Positions 34,469 to 45,545 of a DNA stretch of 64,000 nucleotides are shown piece by piece. Source of the DNA: Ypsolopha sequella (lineage: Eukaryota; Arthropoda; Insecta; Lepidoptera; Ypsolophidae); assembly GCA_934047225.1 (NCBI GenBank), contig OW203983.1, forward strand, positions 40,978,310 through 41,042,309. The letters are read 5' to 3'. The notes beneath the pieces are model-generated. The model saw only the letters and a list, made by a program, of their open reading frames with translations. It was not told the origin of the DNA and made no database searches. Numbering within the stretch: position 1 is the stretch's first letter; the number at the start of each line of letters is the position of its first letter. Both the position numbers and the translations under genes were made by a program.

Positions 34469-34805
34469 AACCATTTTGCATTTTGAATGAGCATTTTGCG
34501 TAAAATTGCACCCAAACTCCGATCACTTGATGAGTTGTGTTCTGTACGATTAGTTGATTCGGTTGACTAGAAGAGATTTCTTTAAGGAATTAGTTCACCC
34601 TTGTCTTCTGTATTCTGTACTCTGTGTTCTTATTTTCATTTTCTGTGGAAAGTGTTTATTCATTGGTTTCATAGCAAATTAAAAACGACAATACTTGCTT
34701 TATTTTCTTGAATTGATTACTAAGTACATGCGGTAACTCTCTTGACAAAAGTATAAAAGTAAATAAAGTATAAAAGTAAATGTACTGAAATGTTTTAATA
34801 ACGTA

Positions 34806-34850
34806 TAGGACTCACAAATTCAAATTCAAATTCAAATAGTTTATTTTGTA
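34806..34850 (-). mobile_element. LINE tail with (AAATTC)n
   Basis: Reverse orientation of the (GAATTT)n tail: AAATTCAAATTCAAATAGTTTATT. See 23335-23410. Confidence 0.6.
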
Positions 34851-35109
34851 ATATGATTATTACTAATTATATTACTGACAGCTTTAATATAATATTTACT
34901 AGGTAAACTTATTTTTCAACAACCTTTATGAAAAAGTCCCATTTAATACTCGAAATTAGTTTTGAAAATCGAACTTTCCGGGCCCCGTTGCGGAATGACT
35001 GTCAGGTCAGTTTGAAATATCGTATTGAAATTTCATTTATTGCAAACTTAGGTTCTTTTTGACGTTTGTCTTCATTTCGTGCTAAATTAGGTTCTTTTTG
35101 ACGTCCTTA

Positions 35110-35160
35110 GTTTGTCTCTACCTCAGAATTAGGAATACAAATAGAAGCCTGGCTAAAATA
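35110..35160 (+). repeat. Left member of a 2-kb-spaced inverted pair
   Basis: CAGAATTAGGAATACAAATA followed by GAAGCCTGGCTAAAATAA is the reverse complement, with few changes, of 37160-37205. These may be ends of a 2.1-kb element or two independent inserts. Confidence 0.5.
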
Positions 35161-37159
35161 ATACGCGGAGAAAGCTACCTGTCCTTGATTTTCTTACGAC
35201 TTTCTTGTGCGTTAGAGAAAGATGGATATGTATTAGTTTTTTCTTAATTAGGTAGGTTGTCACTAGTTCGTTGCTTTGCTAGTGATGTAACAATGTCGAA
35301 TTTTGACTACGATAAATAAACCAAATCGAAATGAACAACGACCAATCTGCCTACCACACATTAGGGGCCAAGATAATTAATAGCAAAGTAGTCTCTGTCT
35401 ATCCCAGTGGGACACAATGTTATATTGTGTAAATAAGGAGTTAATGAAAGGATATCTTTCGTTTAGCATAATATTTTTTATTAAGTACAAATTACTATAT
35501 CGTAGGCAGGTAGATACATAAGTTAAGTCCAAAATTGTGCTTGTTTCTAGTACAAAAATGATGTAGCTTGTATCAGAGATACAACCGTAAACTATTTAAG
35601 TGGATACTTTTTAAGTCGCCTCTTAACTCAATCAAATAGATGTTCGTTGATATCGCGTCTTTGTTTAATCAAGGAGGAAGGAATTAATCCCAACAATAGA
35701 AATCATAATAATCATAGACTTATAGGATTCGTAATAATAATATTATGTCAATGATGAGCGATGACAGCGCAATTACTACAGAGGTAATTTCAATTTTTTT
35801 ATTATTTCTATCAAATAAACATCAACTTATCTTGAATAATAAATAATAACAAATTAATAATGAACGATTAAAATACCTAATAACCTGTAATAGGAAATCA
35901 AATTATGCGCAGTTCAAGTCAATAAGCATTCCCAAAATTCATTTCACAATAGAACTACCCTGTCACTTTTATTGTCAACCAATAAGTACGAAAATGTCTT
36001 GATCTCCGGAATTTCTTCGTGAAGTCGATCACGGAAGTAACGTACAAGTTCTGAACAGGCCTTTTAGAACGATTTGCGAACATAGAAGTATGCACTTTTC
36101 TACACCACAGACATCCATAGGTACTGGTTCCTGTTGCCTAAAATAGAAAAATTATCGAGTTAATATACTATAGGATAGTACTAGCACGTACCTACAAACG
36201 AGATTGATAATGCAATTATACATAATTATTTAAAGGTTACCAATGTGTCTGTATCTGGTAAATATAACGTCGGTAAAGCATCTGCTTTTAACTGTCTCCA
36301 TTTTAAATTTTCGTTTGGTCCAAAAGAATCCGGCGTAAAGTGTTTCGAACAAATATGACTGCTTTTTTAATAAGCCGTTCACTTTTTAATTCTTCCCTTT
36401 TTGGAAATCTGTAACAAAAAAATATAGCGATATTTATTCGGCATTATTTTTCTTCTAACTCGCGCTGCAATTAATCTGCGGTATTATCCTTTATGCACGG
36501 CTGCCGCGGGAACCAATGTTCGATAGTTTGCCACACAGACTTTAGTACATCACTATGCAAAAAAACATAACCTCTAATAGTCGGCAGAAAATCCATATAA
36601 AACAGGCAAATGACGGTGTAGAATTGAACACGAGTATGATTTACAAGAACTACCATTATTGTTACTGAGTTTTAGGTATGATCCTGCAACTTATTAACAT
36701 AAAAACTATCAGAACTCACCGATGAAATGATATTGCTTCATTGTTGTTTTCTTTTCTTCCTGTATGCGATTTACAGCCTTCAATCGCACAAGACATTTTA
36801 TTACAATGTTAAAAAAACAATCTACACAAACAATAATAAATCACACTTTTACGAATTTTGAGAGGAAGAGCATCAAAATATTTAATTTCTCTTGGTGAAG
36901 CTGTAAACTTTCGCAAAATGCATTAGACATTTCGATGCCACCAAATTAAGATGTGATGCACGCAACGAACGATATTACAACACAACGATACAATGATGAG
37001 ACATATTTAATTTGATGGTATTATAATTTTTAAAATACATCCAAATTACATCCGTCTAGTGACACACCAGAAAAAAATATAAAGTAAGTGCGGTCCGTCG
37101 TTTCATTCACTCGTACACAGGAGTAATTTACGTTAGATGAGTACAACGGCTAATGCCCA
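35161..37159. other. Unassigned region between inverted repeats
   Basis: Holds the diverged repeat 35795-36055 (partner at 24785-25030). It also has a 61-codon ATG frame on the minus strand (36471-36656) with aromatic and hydrophobic residues but no motif I recognise. No transposase could be found. Confidence 0.35.
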
Positions 37160-37205
37160 GTTCTTATTTTAGCCAGGTTTCTATTTGTATTCCTTATTCT
37201 GAGGT
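37160..37205 (-). repeat. Right member of the inverted pair
   Basis: TTATTTTAGCCAGGTTTC and TATTTGTATTCCTTATTCTG, complementary to 35110-35160. Confidence 0.5.
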
Positions 37206-37982
37206 CTCTACTATCGAAATTCCCTGCGTTCCGGTTCTCGACATAATCGATTATATTGCGTCTGACACTCTTTTTTCGCAAAATGATACTGGCCACAAAT
37301 AAAAGCCGCCGGCTGAAGCCTGAAAAAAAAAGGTAAAAACCGCGCTGCGCTTTGCAAAGTCATAAAATACAATTAAATTTGAAAGGAAAAATTAAATATT
37401 TAAAAATATAAATCAGGTAGTAGAAAAAGTATCGTTCGCAACGGGTAAAAATGGGTTTTATTACCCTCGGAACATAAGCTTTCGACGTTGTCGAAACTAG
37501 CTTCATTCCTCGGGTAAGAAAATCCGCCATTTTATACTCATCACGAAATATACTATTTTATGATTTACATATAAAATCACTTTAAATAAATCAATAGCGA
37601 TTAATATTTTTCGAGAAACAATCGTGTCATACGGAATTTAACAATGAGCGAGGCATCCTCACAAGGCTTAGTTATGGTTGGTTGATTCGGTTAAACGGAA
37701 CTCCAAGGAACCTAAAAGGCAATCAAATGGCCCTCAACATGCAACATCGATATTAAAAAGTAACATTAACACAATTTGAAACTAAATAGTAAACACGCAG
37801 TCAAGTCAAAAGATTAATGGCGTTTAACTTCAGTCAGTGGTCACCAGTCGACTGGTGACTAATGATGATTGCGGTTATTTGTGAGTGGACTGATTTTGAA
37901 ATAATCTATGTATGTTTCAGGGATCCGCTAAGACATAAAAACCTTTTCTTGTGATAGTACTTTTTTTACTGTTTCAAAACAA
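37206..37982. other. Unassigned spacer
   Basis: No gene seen. Confidence 0.35.
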
Positions 37983-38405
37983 TTAAGGCGATAACAAAAA
38001 AATGTTTTTTTTTCGAATCCATTTATTCCACTATAACGTCATCTACGTACTTCATTTTTAGGTAAATGTTTATTGAGTATTTGATTAAGATTCTCATTGA
38101 AGGAAAACGAGATTGGATGAAATTTTCTCGATAGAATTTAATTCCGAAAAGACCTCTAAATTGATTAAATTTTTCCTGTAATTCTGAAATCCTAACTAAT
38201 TTCATTGTGAAATTGCATTCAAAATTTGGATATTATGTATTTGTAAAGTCTCTTTGAAGATCTTTTTGACAAAATAGCTTAGTACATTTTATATTAATAA
38301 AAAACCGACTTTTTGCTACTTTTCCACGAATCCGTCCCACTCGCACTGAGTGTTTTTTCGCATATGGAGTAACAGGGACGCTAAAACTTTTACGTAGCAC
38401 CTTAA
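37983..38405 (-). mobile_element. TTAA-flanked TIR family, copy c
   Basis: Read on the minus strand it begins TTAAGGTGCTACGTAAAAG and ends in ...ATCGCCTTAA. The interior matches copy b, including AATTCCGAAAAGACCTCTAAA in plus orientation. Confidence 0.8.
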
Positions 38406-38711
38406 GTTAAAAATTTCATGGGACTATCGAAAAAAATTTATGGTGCGTAAGTCAAAGGTAGAGCTCGACCAGGCCGCCCTTTAAGGACGTATGCTAACCA
38501 AATTGGCGATATATTGAAGAAGGGCAATGTCACAAGCACAGAACATTATTTAAATGTTCTGAGGTCACAAGTACCCGGAATAGAAGAGTTTGTATGACTA
38601 GATTGACGGATGTGGAAGAAGCGAAAAAGGTATTGAGACCCTGTTTGTTGAATGTAATGAATTGTAATTTATTTAGGTAAGAAGCAGTCTTTATTATTTA
38701 GGATAAATAAT

Positions 38712-38790
38712 CAAAGGAAGCAGTAGTTCAATCGGTAGGACCCCGGTCTCTCAACGTTAGACCGGGTTGGTCGGTTCGAGGGTGCACCAA
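38712..38790 (+). other. tRNA-like sequence or SINE head
   Basis: TAGTTCAATCGG (38724-38735) fits an RNA polymerase III A-box, and GGTTCGAG (38773-38780) fits the first half of a B-box. Between them is an 8-bp anticodon-arm-like stem CCCGGTCT / AGACCGGG with a 9-base loop. No acceptor stem can be formed, the T-arm is poor, and the anticodon stem is too long. This is therefore a tRNA pseudogene or the head of a SINE rather than a functional tRNA. It ends GTGCACCA. Confidence 0.45.
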
Positions 38791-39007
38791 TGAATTTTTT
38801 AGTATTTGTATACTTGAAAACTTTGAGAGGCATACCTATATGCCCTAAAACGCGTGTATTTGTGGCCGAAGTACAGCTAAGGCCCCCACGCTGGGGTGTA
38901 AAAATCATCGATAAAAAGAGAGTGTTGAATGTTCTATTGACAGTTCACACTCAGAAACATGTTGAACATCCCCTCGATATCATGATAAACGAAAGATTTA
39001 AGATTGA

Positions 39008-39302
39008 AAAAAACCAGCTAAGTGCGTGTCGGACTCGCGCACGAAGGGTTCCGTAGCATTGTCTATAAAAACGGCAAAAAATCATGTCTGTTGTATGGTG
39101 GCCCCCTTAAATATTTATTTTATTCTATTTTTTAGTATATGTTGTTACAGCGGCAACAAAAATATATTATCTGTGAAAATTTCAATTGTCTAACTATCAC
39201 GGTTCTTGAGATACATCCTGGTGACAGACGGACAGACAGACGGACAGCGGAGTCTTAGTAATAGGGTCTCGTTGGTTACCCTTTGGGTGCGGAAGCCTAA
39301 AA
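39008..39302 (-). mobile_element. AGGGTTCCGTA repeat, copy 3
   Basis: Minus-strand copy: AAACCAGCTAAGTGCGTGTC, GGACTCGCGCACGAAGGGTT, the central block with GTTACAGCGGCAACA, the (GACAGACG)n core and GGTTACCCTTTGGGTGCGGAA. Its last terminus is mutated. Confidence 0.8.
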
Positions 39303-39557
39303 ATTACGTCTCCACTCAAGAATATTCGATATCAAGGATTTTTCAAGTTATTTCGTGTTATTGATATAAACATTTTCGCAGTGACAGTACCCCAATTATG
39401 TAGCCAAGAAATTTCATCATTTGCAAGTGTCCCATTTCGGCTTCCTGGAAGAGCGCACACTTCTAAAATAAATAAACTGTATGTAGCTAGTACAGCAAAA
39501 CAGGTACCTAAAAAAATCAACATTGTGTACCTGATGACAAGCAGGCAAATAATTTAA

Positions 39558-39976
39558 TAGTTGTTTTGCTACAAGGGCGAAAAGGAATAAATCACGAGGA
39601 CGATTTAAAATACGAGCGTAGCGAGTGTTTTAAAGTAACCGAGTAATTTATTGCTCTTACGCCCGTGTATCATACTACGTTTTTTAATGCATAGTGTGAA
39701 GAAATAAAACAAATATAACTTTGTGAACTTTAAATTATGATTGGCTCAAAAGGCATATAAAATATCCAGATTCAGTATCCAGAGCCGTTAAACAGTGGAA
39801 AAAAAGTAAAACATTTATGGTACACAGGAAAGGCTGCAGGTTAGCCAACCATTGTAAATTAATTTAAAAAATTATAATAATAAAGCCCTAGGGAAAAAAT
39901 AATCGACTTTCTGTTCGGTTTTAATGCATAAAAAGTGGGCCTTTACGAGCACTTGCATTGAAAAATATATTAGGAT
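39558..39976 (+). mobile_element. Family Q repeat, copy 2, flanked by 42-bp direct repeats
   Basis: Begins TAGTTGTTTTGCTACAAGGG and ends near GCATTGAAAAATATATTAGGAT. A perfect 42-bp direct repeat (39516-39557 and 39977-40018, starting ATCAACATTGTGTACC and ending AATAATTTAA) borders both ends exactly where alignment with the other four copies places the 5' boundary. Confidence 0.85.
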
Positions 39977-40219
39977 ATCAACATTGTGTACCTGATGACA
40001 AGCAGGCAAATAATTTAAAAATAATTCTTATCTACACTGCGATAAGATAAATGAGATTATTTAATAACAATGTATGTTTATCTCTATTCGTTTGCAAAAT
40101 CAACTAATATTGTGAAAGTGAATTGTATGTGGAAATATTAATGGTTTTGTGTGAACCTACTTGTACTTATCAATCAAAGGGTATTTTGAAAGTGTATTTT
40201 GACTTATACATATACTAGG

Positions 40220-40857
40220 TGAATTTGTGAACATCGTCCAAATTCATACTTGTGCCGTGGTAAACACGTGGTAACCGTTAAACCGGTAACCGTGGTAACC
40301 GTTAAACAGCAAAATAAAAATAAATTTTAACATTAAAAACATTTCTGGAACAAAATGGTGATCAACGATCATTTATCTAACATCCTACTTTACTTGTTTA
40401 AAGGCAGACGGAAGCTTCTGCCAACGGCAGCAGGCCGTGGTGTGCCTAATGCCCCTGCCAGTGCCGAGCACGCTCACCTAGCCTGGCCGACGACGCGGTT
40501 GGTGCTATCACCCAGCCTGGCCGACAAGGTGCACTAGCTCTCTAAAACGGCGGCATCTTGTCATAACATGTGAGTACCTACACACTTGTTTTACTTTTTA
40601 TGGTGTAGTCAAAATTCCAATTTCATACTTGAGCCTTGGTATCTCATCAGCATCATGAACCAATAACGATTTTTGTAAAATTCATAAAATTAAAATTCGT
40701 CTCCCCATAGTGATTCACTCAGGATTGGGAGCGAATTACTATGGGAAGTCGAAAATTCATTATACGAATTTCACAAAAATTGTTATCGATCCCTGATGCT
40801 GATCATTTACCAAGCCTTCGGTATTAATTTGGACGATGATCAAAAAGTCACCTTGTA
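40220..40857. mobile_element. Nested inverted-repeat composite
   Basis: Outer inverted pair: GGTGAATTTGTGAACATCGTCCAAATTCATAC near 40220 and TAATTTGGACGATGATCAAAAAGTCACC ending near 40852. Inner pair: GATTTTTGTAAAATTCAT near 40669 and ATGAATTT-like CGAATTTCACAAAAATTGTTATCG near 40777, with CCCATAGTGATTC/GAATTACTATGGG between. The insert at 40400-40540 is G+C-richer (GCAGCAGGCCGTGGTG; CACCCAGCCTGGCCGAC) and of unknown origin. Confidence 0.55.
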
Positions 40858-41122
40858 TAAGGTTAAATAATATTAGTTGGCAAAACTCAAAACATAGGTA
40901 GTACTAGTCTATATGAACAACTGTTTGTATGGCAGCTAAGCGAAATTCGCAACTTTTTTTCTCTTTCTCCCATACAAATTGCCCCGATCAGCTGACTGGC
41001 CCAGTATGGAAAGGTGAAAACAAATTTTAAGAATTTCGCTTAGCTCCCATACAAACAGTTGTTCATATAGACTAGTACTACCTATGTTTTGAGTTTCGCC
41101 AACTAATATTATTGAACCTTAT
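40858..41122. mobile_element. Fold-back element, about 90-bp arms
   Basis: Left arm 40858-40948 and right arm 41031-41122 are nearly perfect inverted repeats (TAAGGTT-AATAATATTAGTTGG; AAAACATAGGTAGTACTAGT; CATATAGACTAGTACTACC in the other arm). Central 80 bp unpaired. Adjacent on the right is a (GAATTT)n LINE tail. Confidence 0.8.
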
Positions 41123-41168
41123 ATACCTACTTTGCATAATAAACTATTTGAATTTGAATTTGAATTTG
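41123..41168 (+). mobile_element. LINE tail with (GAATTT)n
   Basis: TATACCTACTTTGCATAATA, AACTATTTGAATTTGAATTT; see the 23335-23410 copy. Confidence 0.55.
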
Positions 41169-41320
41169 GGTTATAATATGGCTAGCAAATTAAACACATG
41201 TCAAAATTTCAGGTCTTTATCTCATTCTGTCTAAGAGCTAGAGACCCGTGATATACGGACGGACAGACAGCCAGACAGACGGATACGGCTCCGTTTTGCC
41301 ATTCGGTTACGGAACCCTTA
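41169..41320 (+). repeat. Microsatellite-core repeat ending GGTTACGGAACCC
   Basis: Contains TCAGGTCTTTATCTCATTCT, ACGGACGGACAGACAGCC and CCATTCGGTTACGGAACCCTT. The GGAACCCT end resembles the AGGGTTCCGTA family but the body differs, so it is a related or convergent family. Confidence 0.5.
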
Positions 41321-41349
41321 AAAAAATCCAACTAATCACACAAGCCCAT

Positions 41350-41490
41350 TGGTGGCTGATTTGAACCCCGGTTCAGAGCTTCTCACATCATATTTTCTGT
41401 TCTAGCGTTTTTATACCGCAATGACATATAATGTTAATTTATATCTCCTTGCGATGGATAAATCGCCAAGTGCTGAAAATATTTATATAT
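41350..41490 (+). mobile_element. tRNA-derived SINE, second copy
   Basis: GATTTGAACCCCGGTTCAGAGC, TTCTCACATCATATTTTCTG, CAATGACATATAATGTTAAT and CTCCTTGCGATGGATAAATCG match the reverse complement of 1851-2009. Confidence 0.6.
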
Positions 41491-41502
41491 TTTATATCTA
41501 TA

Positions 41503-41762
41503 CAAGGTGTGACAGAAAGGTGTAACCATGTTTGAAGAGATTATTCAGTCAATGGTATAGAACAACTTTTACTATGGAAAAATCCCTGTATCTCGAAAAA
41601 AAAATTAACTGTTTCATAGAAAAATGCAATGCCGCTCGGCCGAAATGTATGGAAGGTCAGATTTTTTTTCGAGATTCAGTGTTTCTTCCTTAATAAAGTT
41701 TGTTCTATATCATTGACTAAACAAGCTCTTCGAATATGGTTACACCTTTCTGTTACACGTTG
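41503..41762. mobile_element. MITE family M, full copy
   Basis: Termini CAAGGTGTGACAGAAAGGTG and CACCTTTCTGTTACACGTTG are inverted, with TA on both sides. Inner inverted blocks are ATGGTATAGAACAACTTTTA / AAAGTTTGTTCTATATCATT, and the centre is CCGCTCGGCCGAAATG. A TA duplication and palindromic body fit a Tc1/mariner-type MITE. Confidence 0.85.
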
Positions 41763-42336
41763 TATATAAAATGCACTTCACATTTTATTGAATTAATAAC
41801 TTATTTGCACTTATTTTATTTAATTAATAACAGTACAGTATATTACGACAGATTTTCATAGTGAAATTGCTGTCGTGGTATGGATTTTCATACTAATATT
41901 GCCGGCCGTTGATGGCTTGTTTTTCACCACCGCTAGAAGTTCGATTTATCTCGAACAAGGTTCATTAAAGCTTGATTATAAGAAAATATCCTTTTTTCCT
42001 AATATTTTCCAAAATTTTGAAATTTGTGCATAGCCCGTACATTACTCATGAATTGGACCTAAAACATTTACTAAAATCAAAACACACAAAATTAACAAGC
42101 GTTTAAAAGTAAATAATGGAATGTCCACCCCAGGGCTTTGGATTTGAAGAGCGTTTATAAGGAGTTCTGGCAAACACGGTGCCCTTAACTGAGCTAAGAA
42201 TACCAGAGGAGACTCTTCAAAGCGAAATACAAGCTTGCATTTTACAAATTTTGTTACATTTATTAGTATCATGTAAAATAATTCAATTTATATTAAATGT
42301 TATGTTAAGCTTTTTAATTTTACACAAGTATATTAC

Positions 42337-42596
42337 CAGTGGCGTGCACAGAACTTTTCTCCGGAAAAGTAATCAAAAGGTCAAGATTAACAATAAAAAA
42401 AATATGAAAAAATTTAAATAACACTTTGTAAAAAAAAGTTTGTATGACGCCAGGGTAGGCACTGCCTACCGTAGAGTGGACATTTTCATACAAACTTTTT
42501 TTTTCAAAGTTATATTTAAATTTTTTCTAATTTTTTTTATTGTCGTACTTGACCTTCTGATTGCTTTTCCGTAAAAAAGTTCTGTGCACGCCACTG
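42337..42596. mobile_element. hAT-type MITE with 8-bp duplication
   Basis: Termini CAGTGGCGTGCACAGAACTTTT and AAAAGTTCTGTGCACGCCACTG are perfect inverted repeats for about 20 bases. Perfect 8-bp flanking repeats TATATTAC lie at 42329-42336 and 42597-42604. Inner arms TTGTATG / CATACAA also pair. Confidence 0.9.
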
Positions 42597-42709
42597 TATA
42601 TTACCGTTTAGAAGACTGTATAAGGGCCTATTTCACCACTTTGTTTGGGTCGCATTTACAAAATACCATAGTAAAAACCGATTAGTAGGCTATCTTCAAA
42701 GAAATGTAC

Positions 42710-42883
42710 CGAGCGCGGCTAATATGTGTACGTGCCTGATGTGTGCCAGTACTCGACTCGTACGCACGGACCACAGCACGCACTCAACGACACTTCACGA
42801 GTGTGCTGTGAGGAATGTCGCGGAGGCCCGCCGCGCCGCGCTCCGCAGTTGCGCTTGTTTGAGCTGAGCTGACGCCATAATTA
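42710..42883. other. G+C-rich island
   Basis: Contains GCACGCACTCAACGACACTT, GCGGAGGCCCGCCGCGCCGC and GCTCCGCAGTTGCGC, clearly richer in G+C than the flanks. Possible promoter or exon remnant, or an unrecognised repeat. No frame with recognisable domains. Confidence 0.3.
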
Positions 42884-43241
42884 AATAATTTTTCAATGCA
42901 TGTGCTCGTAAAGGCCCACTTTTATGCATCAAAACCGAACAGAAAGTCGATTATTTTGCCCTAGGGCTTTATTATTATTTTTTTTGAAATTTGTTTGCAA
43001 TGGTTGGCTAACCTGCAGCCTTCCCTGTGTACCATAGATGTTATACTTTTTTTTCCACTGTTTAATGGCTCTGGATACAATCCTTTTGAGCCAATCATAA
43101 TTTAAAGTTCACAAGATTATATTTGTTTTCATTTCCTCACACTATGCATTGAAAAACGTAGTATGAATACACGGGCGTAAAAGCAATAAATTACTCGGTT
43201 ACGTTTAAAACACTCGCTTTTATTCCACGTAGCATAAACTA
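42884..43241 (-). mobile_element. Family Q repeat, copy 3
   Basis: Minus-strand copy running from TAGTTTATGCTAC (43229-43241) to the ATGCATTGAAAAAT end. It has a deletion in the subterminal palindrome, joining CACTCGC directly to TTTATTCC. Confidence 0.8.
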
Positions 43242-43373
43242 CTAATGCTTATTGCTAATTTACTCGTATTTTAGTATCCGTATGTAATAATTTTATAAAT
43301 ATTATAGGTATAAAACTAAATGAGACTTACTTGTAAAACCAAAAGACAGTGACAATCCTGCAAGAGTAGACAT

Positions 43374-43707
43374 TTAAGGCGATATGTAAAAGTTTTAGCG
43401 TCCCTGTTACTCCATATGCGAAAAAACCCTCAGTGTTAGAGAGATGGATTCGTGGAAAAGTAGCAAAAAGTCGGTTTTTTATAAATATAAAATGTGATAA
43501 AGTTGCTATCAAAATTGGTGTCGAAAAAGACCTCATTTCAATAAATATTTCTATCGAGCCGAATTTCTCCAATCGCGTTTCTGTTTTAACAAATCCCTAG
43601 AAAAATATTTCAAAAATAATATAACAATTTTATCAAACTAATACATTATTCACTGGAGTAGATTTGCAAGTTCTTAAAGTGTCGATTTTTTTTCCGTAGT
43701 GCCTTAA
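43374..43707 (+). mobile_element. TTAA-flanked TIR family, copy d
   Basis: TTAAGGCGATATGTAAAAG start and TTTTTTCCGTAGTGCCTTAA end. The interior subfamily matches copy a (CTCATTTCAATAAATATTTC; GCGTTTCTGTTTTAAC) but with an internal deletion. Confidence 0.8.
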
Positions 43708-43859
43708 GTCTCACGTGGCGCGGGAGTTATTCTACTATTCTGTTTTTAATTTAAAAATACGTTCTGTTTTAAACATAAATTTCGGGATAGCGCTTAACAG
43801 GCCCTTAAACTATGAAGGTATAGAAAACCTTCTAATTATTTCGAAATTATTATGGGTAG

Positions 43860-43930
43860 TACTTTTCCTTCCCACTCACCCTCCCTCACCTCATACACAC
43901 ACTCCCTCTCACATGTATAATATATAGACA
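43860..43930 (+). repeat. Pyrimidine/CA-rich low complexity
   Basis: Repeated CCCTC, CACAC and CTCAC runs. Confidence 0.6.
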
Positions 43931-44265
43931 CCCTCACAAACCCTATCACACGGGGGGTCTTGCAGTTTATAATACACTGATATAAAACTTCTGTTCATCA
44001 CATCCACCCCACATTACACTTTACACTCTGTCACTCATAGACGCATATCTTGGTTTCTTTTGTCATATTATACGTTTTTTTTCCCACTATTTCTACTATT
44101 TTTCAATAACTTCATATCTAACGTTTTTTTGTATAGCATTGTCACTCATGCACTTTATAAAAATGGCTGGCGTACCGTTTATCCTACGTTTCTTTCCTTC
44201 TGGCAGTTGGAGTACTGGCACCTGCAAAACAGATTGTATACGATGTAGCTCGAGTGCTAGGGATC

Positions 44266-44685
44266 TTAATAGGCTATGCGAATTTTATTTTTGTCACTGT
44301 CACTCCAAGCGAAAACACGCTCAGTGCAAGAGGGGCGGATTCAGAGCGAAAGAGAAAAATGTTAGTTTTATAATAAAAAAAAATGAAAAAATAGCTAGCA
44401 AAATTTAAAATATCAGATCTCTAGATATTGTTAAAACACACTTAATAAAATATGTTTGAGTTCTGTTTATGGTTCCTATTCGTCAAACGAGGAGAAAAAG
44501 TGTGTTTAAAGACCTCATTTCAACAATTATTTCTATCGAGGAAAATTTATCCAAACATGTTTTCCAATTTCAAAACCCTAGATTATATAGTCAAAATTCA
44601 TATACTAGAAATGTATTAAAATTTTCCGTGTATTTCACGAAATACACAAAAAAGAAGAACCTCTATTTTTTACATATCGCCTTAA
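44266..44685 (-). mobile_element. TTAA family, divergent subfamily, copy e
   Basis: Right end TTTTTACATATCGCCTTAA matches the GGCGATATG terminus. The left end starts TTAATAGGCTATGCGAATTTT. The interior shares GACCTCATTTCAACAATTATTT, TCTATCGAGGAAAATTTATCC and CACGCTCAGTGCAAGAGG with sister copies. Paired with copy f. Confidence 0.65.
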
Positions 44686-45412
44686 AAAGCATTCCTAGAG
44701 ATAAAAAAAAAAAGTAATTTCTTCACAGCAGGTACGCTAGCCAAGTCTTAGTTTTGTAAAAATGTTGCAACTACTTTTTTCAATCAATAAAGTTATTATA
44801 ATTATTAATATTGTAAAAGTGAATGAGAGAATCATAGGTAATGGTAGATTATTACAAATTTTGGAGCGCTATGTCCTGCTGATAGGATAAGACAATTTTT
44901 TGTTGTTTTAGTTTTTTCTTAATTAACAATTAAATTATTTGTACTAAGCTATTTTATTATTTAGTAAGAGTATTATTTATGTAATTTTGATAAGAGTTGT
45001 ATATGTGTATTATTTCGGCTCGACAAATTTTTTTATTAAAAGTTTCTTTAATTGGACATCTGCCTTGAACTTATTTTATTTATCCGTACCCTAATTTAGA
45101 AATAGACTGGTAGGATTATGAGACTGGAATTCGACGGTACAAAGCGGCTTGGTAGTTGTTCTACGCAAGGCGGCTAATCACTGACCTCTAAAAAATACAA
45201 GTACGCGTCACTAGAAGTGAGTGACCTAATGGAACCCCATTATCTTTTTGCAAATCATTTCATCTGTCAGATTCCATAAATTTTTGGGATCGAGATAGGT
45301 AAAGCTCATCTCCACTGAGTTGAGTTAATTTATCGATATATAGGCAAAAACCCAATAAATAATTCTAGAAGAAAATTTTACTCACCATTATGTATTTTGC
45401 CGAGTTACTTTT

Positions 45413-45545
45413 CATACATACATCCATATACTCATGCCTGTCTCCCAGAGGGGTAGGCAGAGACTACAGATTTCCATCTGCTACGATCCTGACACATCTC
45501 TTTCGAGCCTTCCACATATTTTAGTTACATTGAAATTTATCAAAT
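45413..45545 (+). mobile_element. Interspersed repeat, CAGAGGGGTAGGCAGAGAC
   Basis: CTCATGCCTGTCTCCCAGAG, GGGTAGGCAGAGACTACAGA and GCTACGATCCTGACACATCTC. I recall this combination as a frequent lepidopteran repeat of SINE-like size; I cannot verify the family here. Confidence 0.5.

Noticed and set aside
34283..34474. 63-codon minus-strand frame as a LINE protein C-terminus
   Set aside because: It lies in the LINE tail and the equivalent region of the 8058 copy does not keep it clearly; no reverse transcriptase or endonuclease motif.
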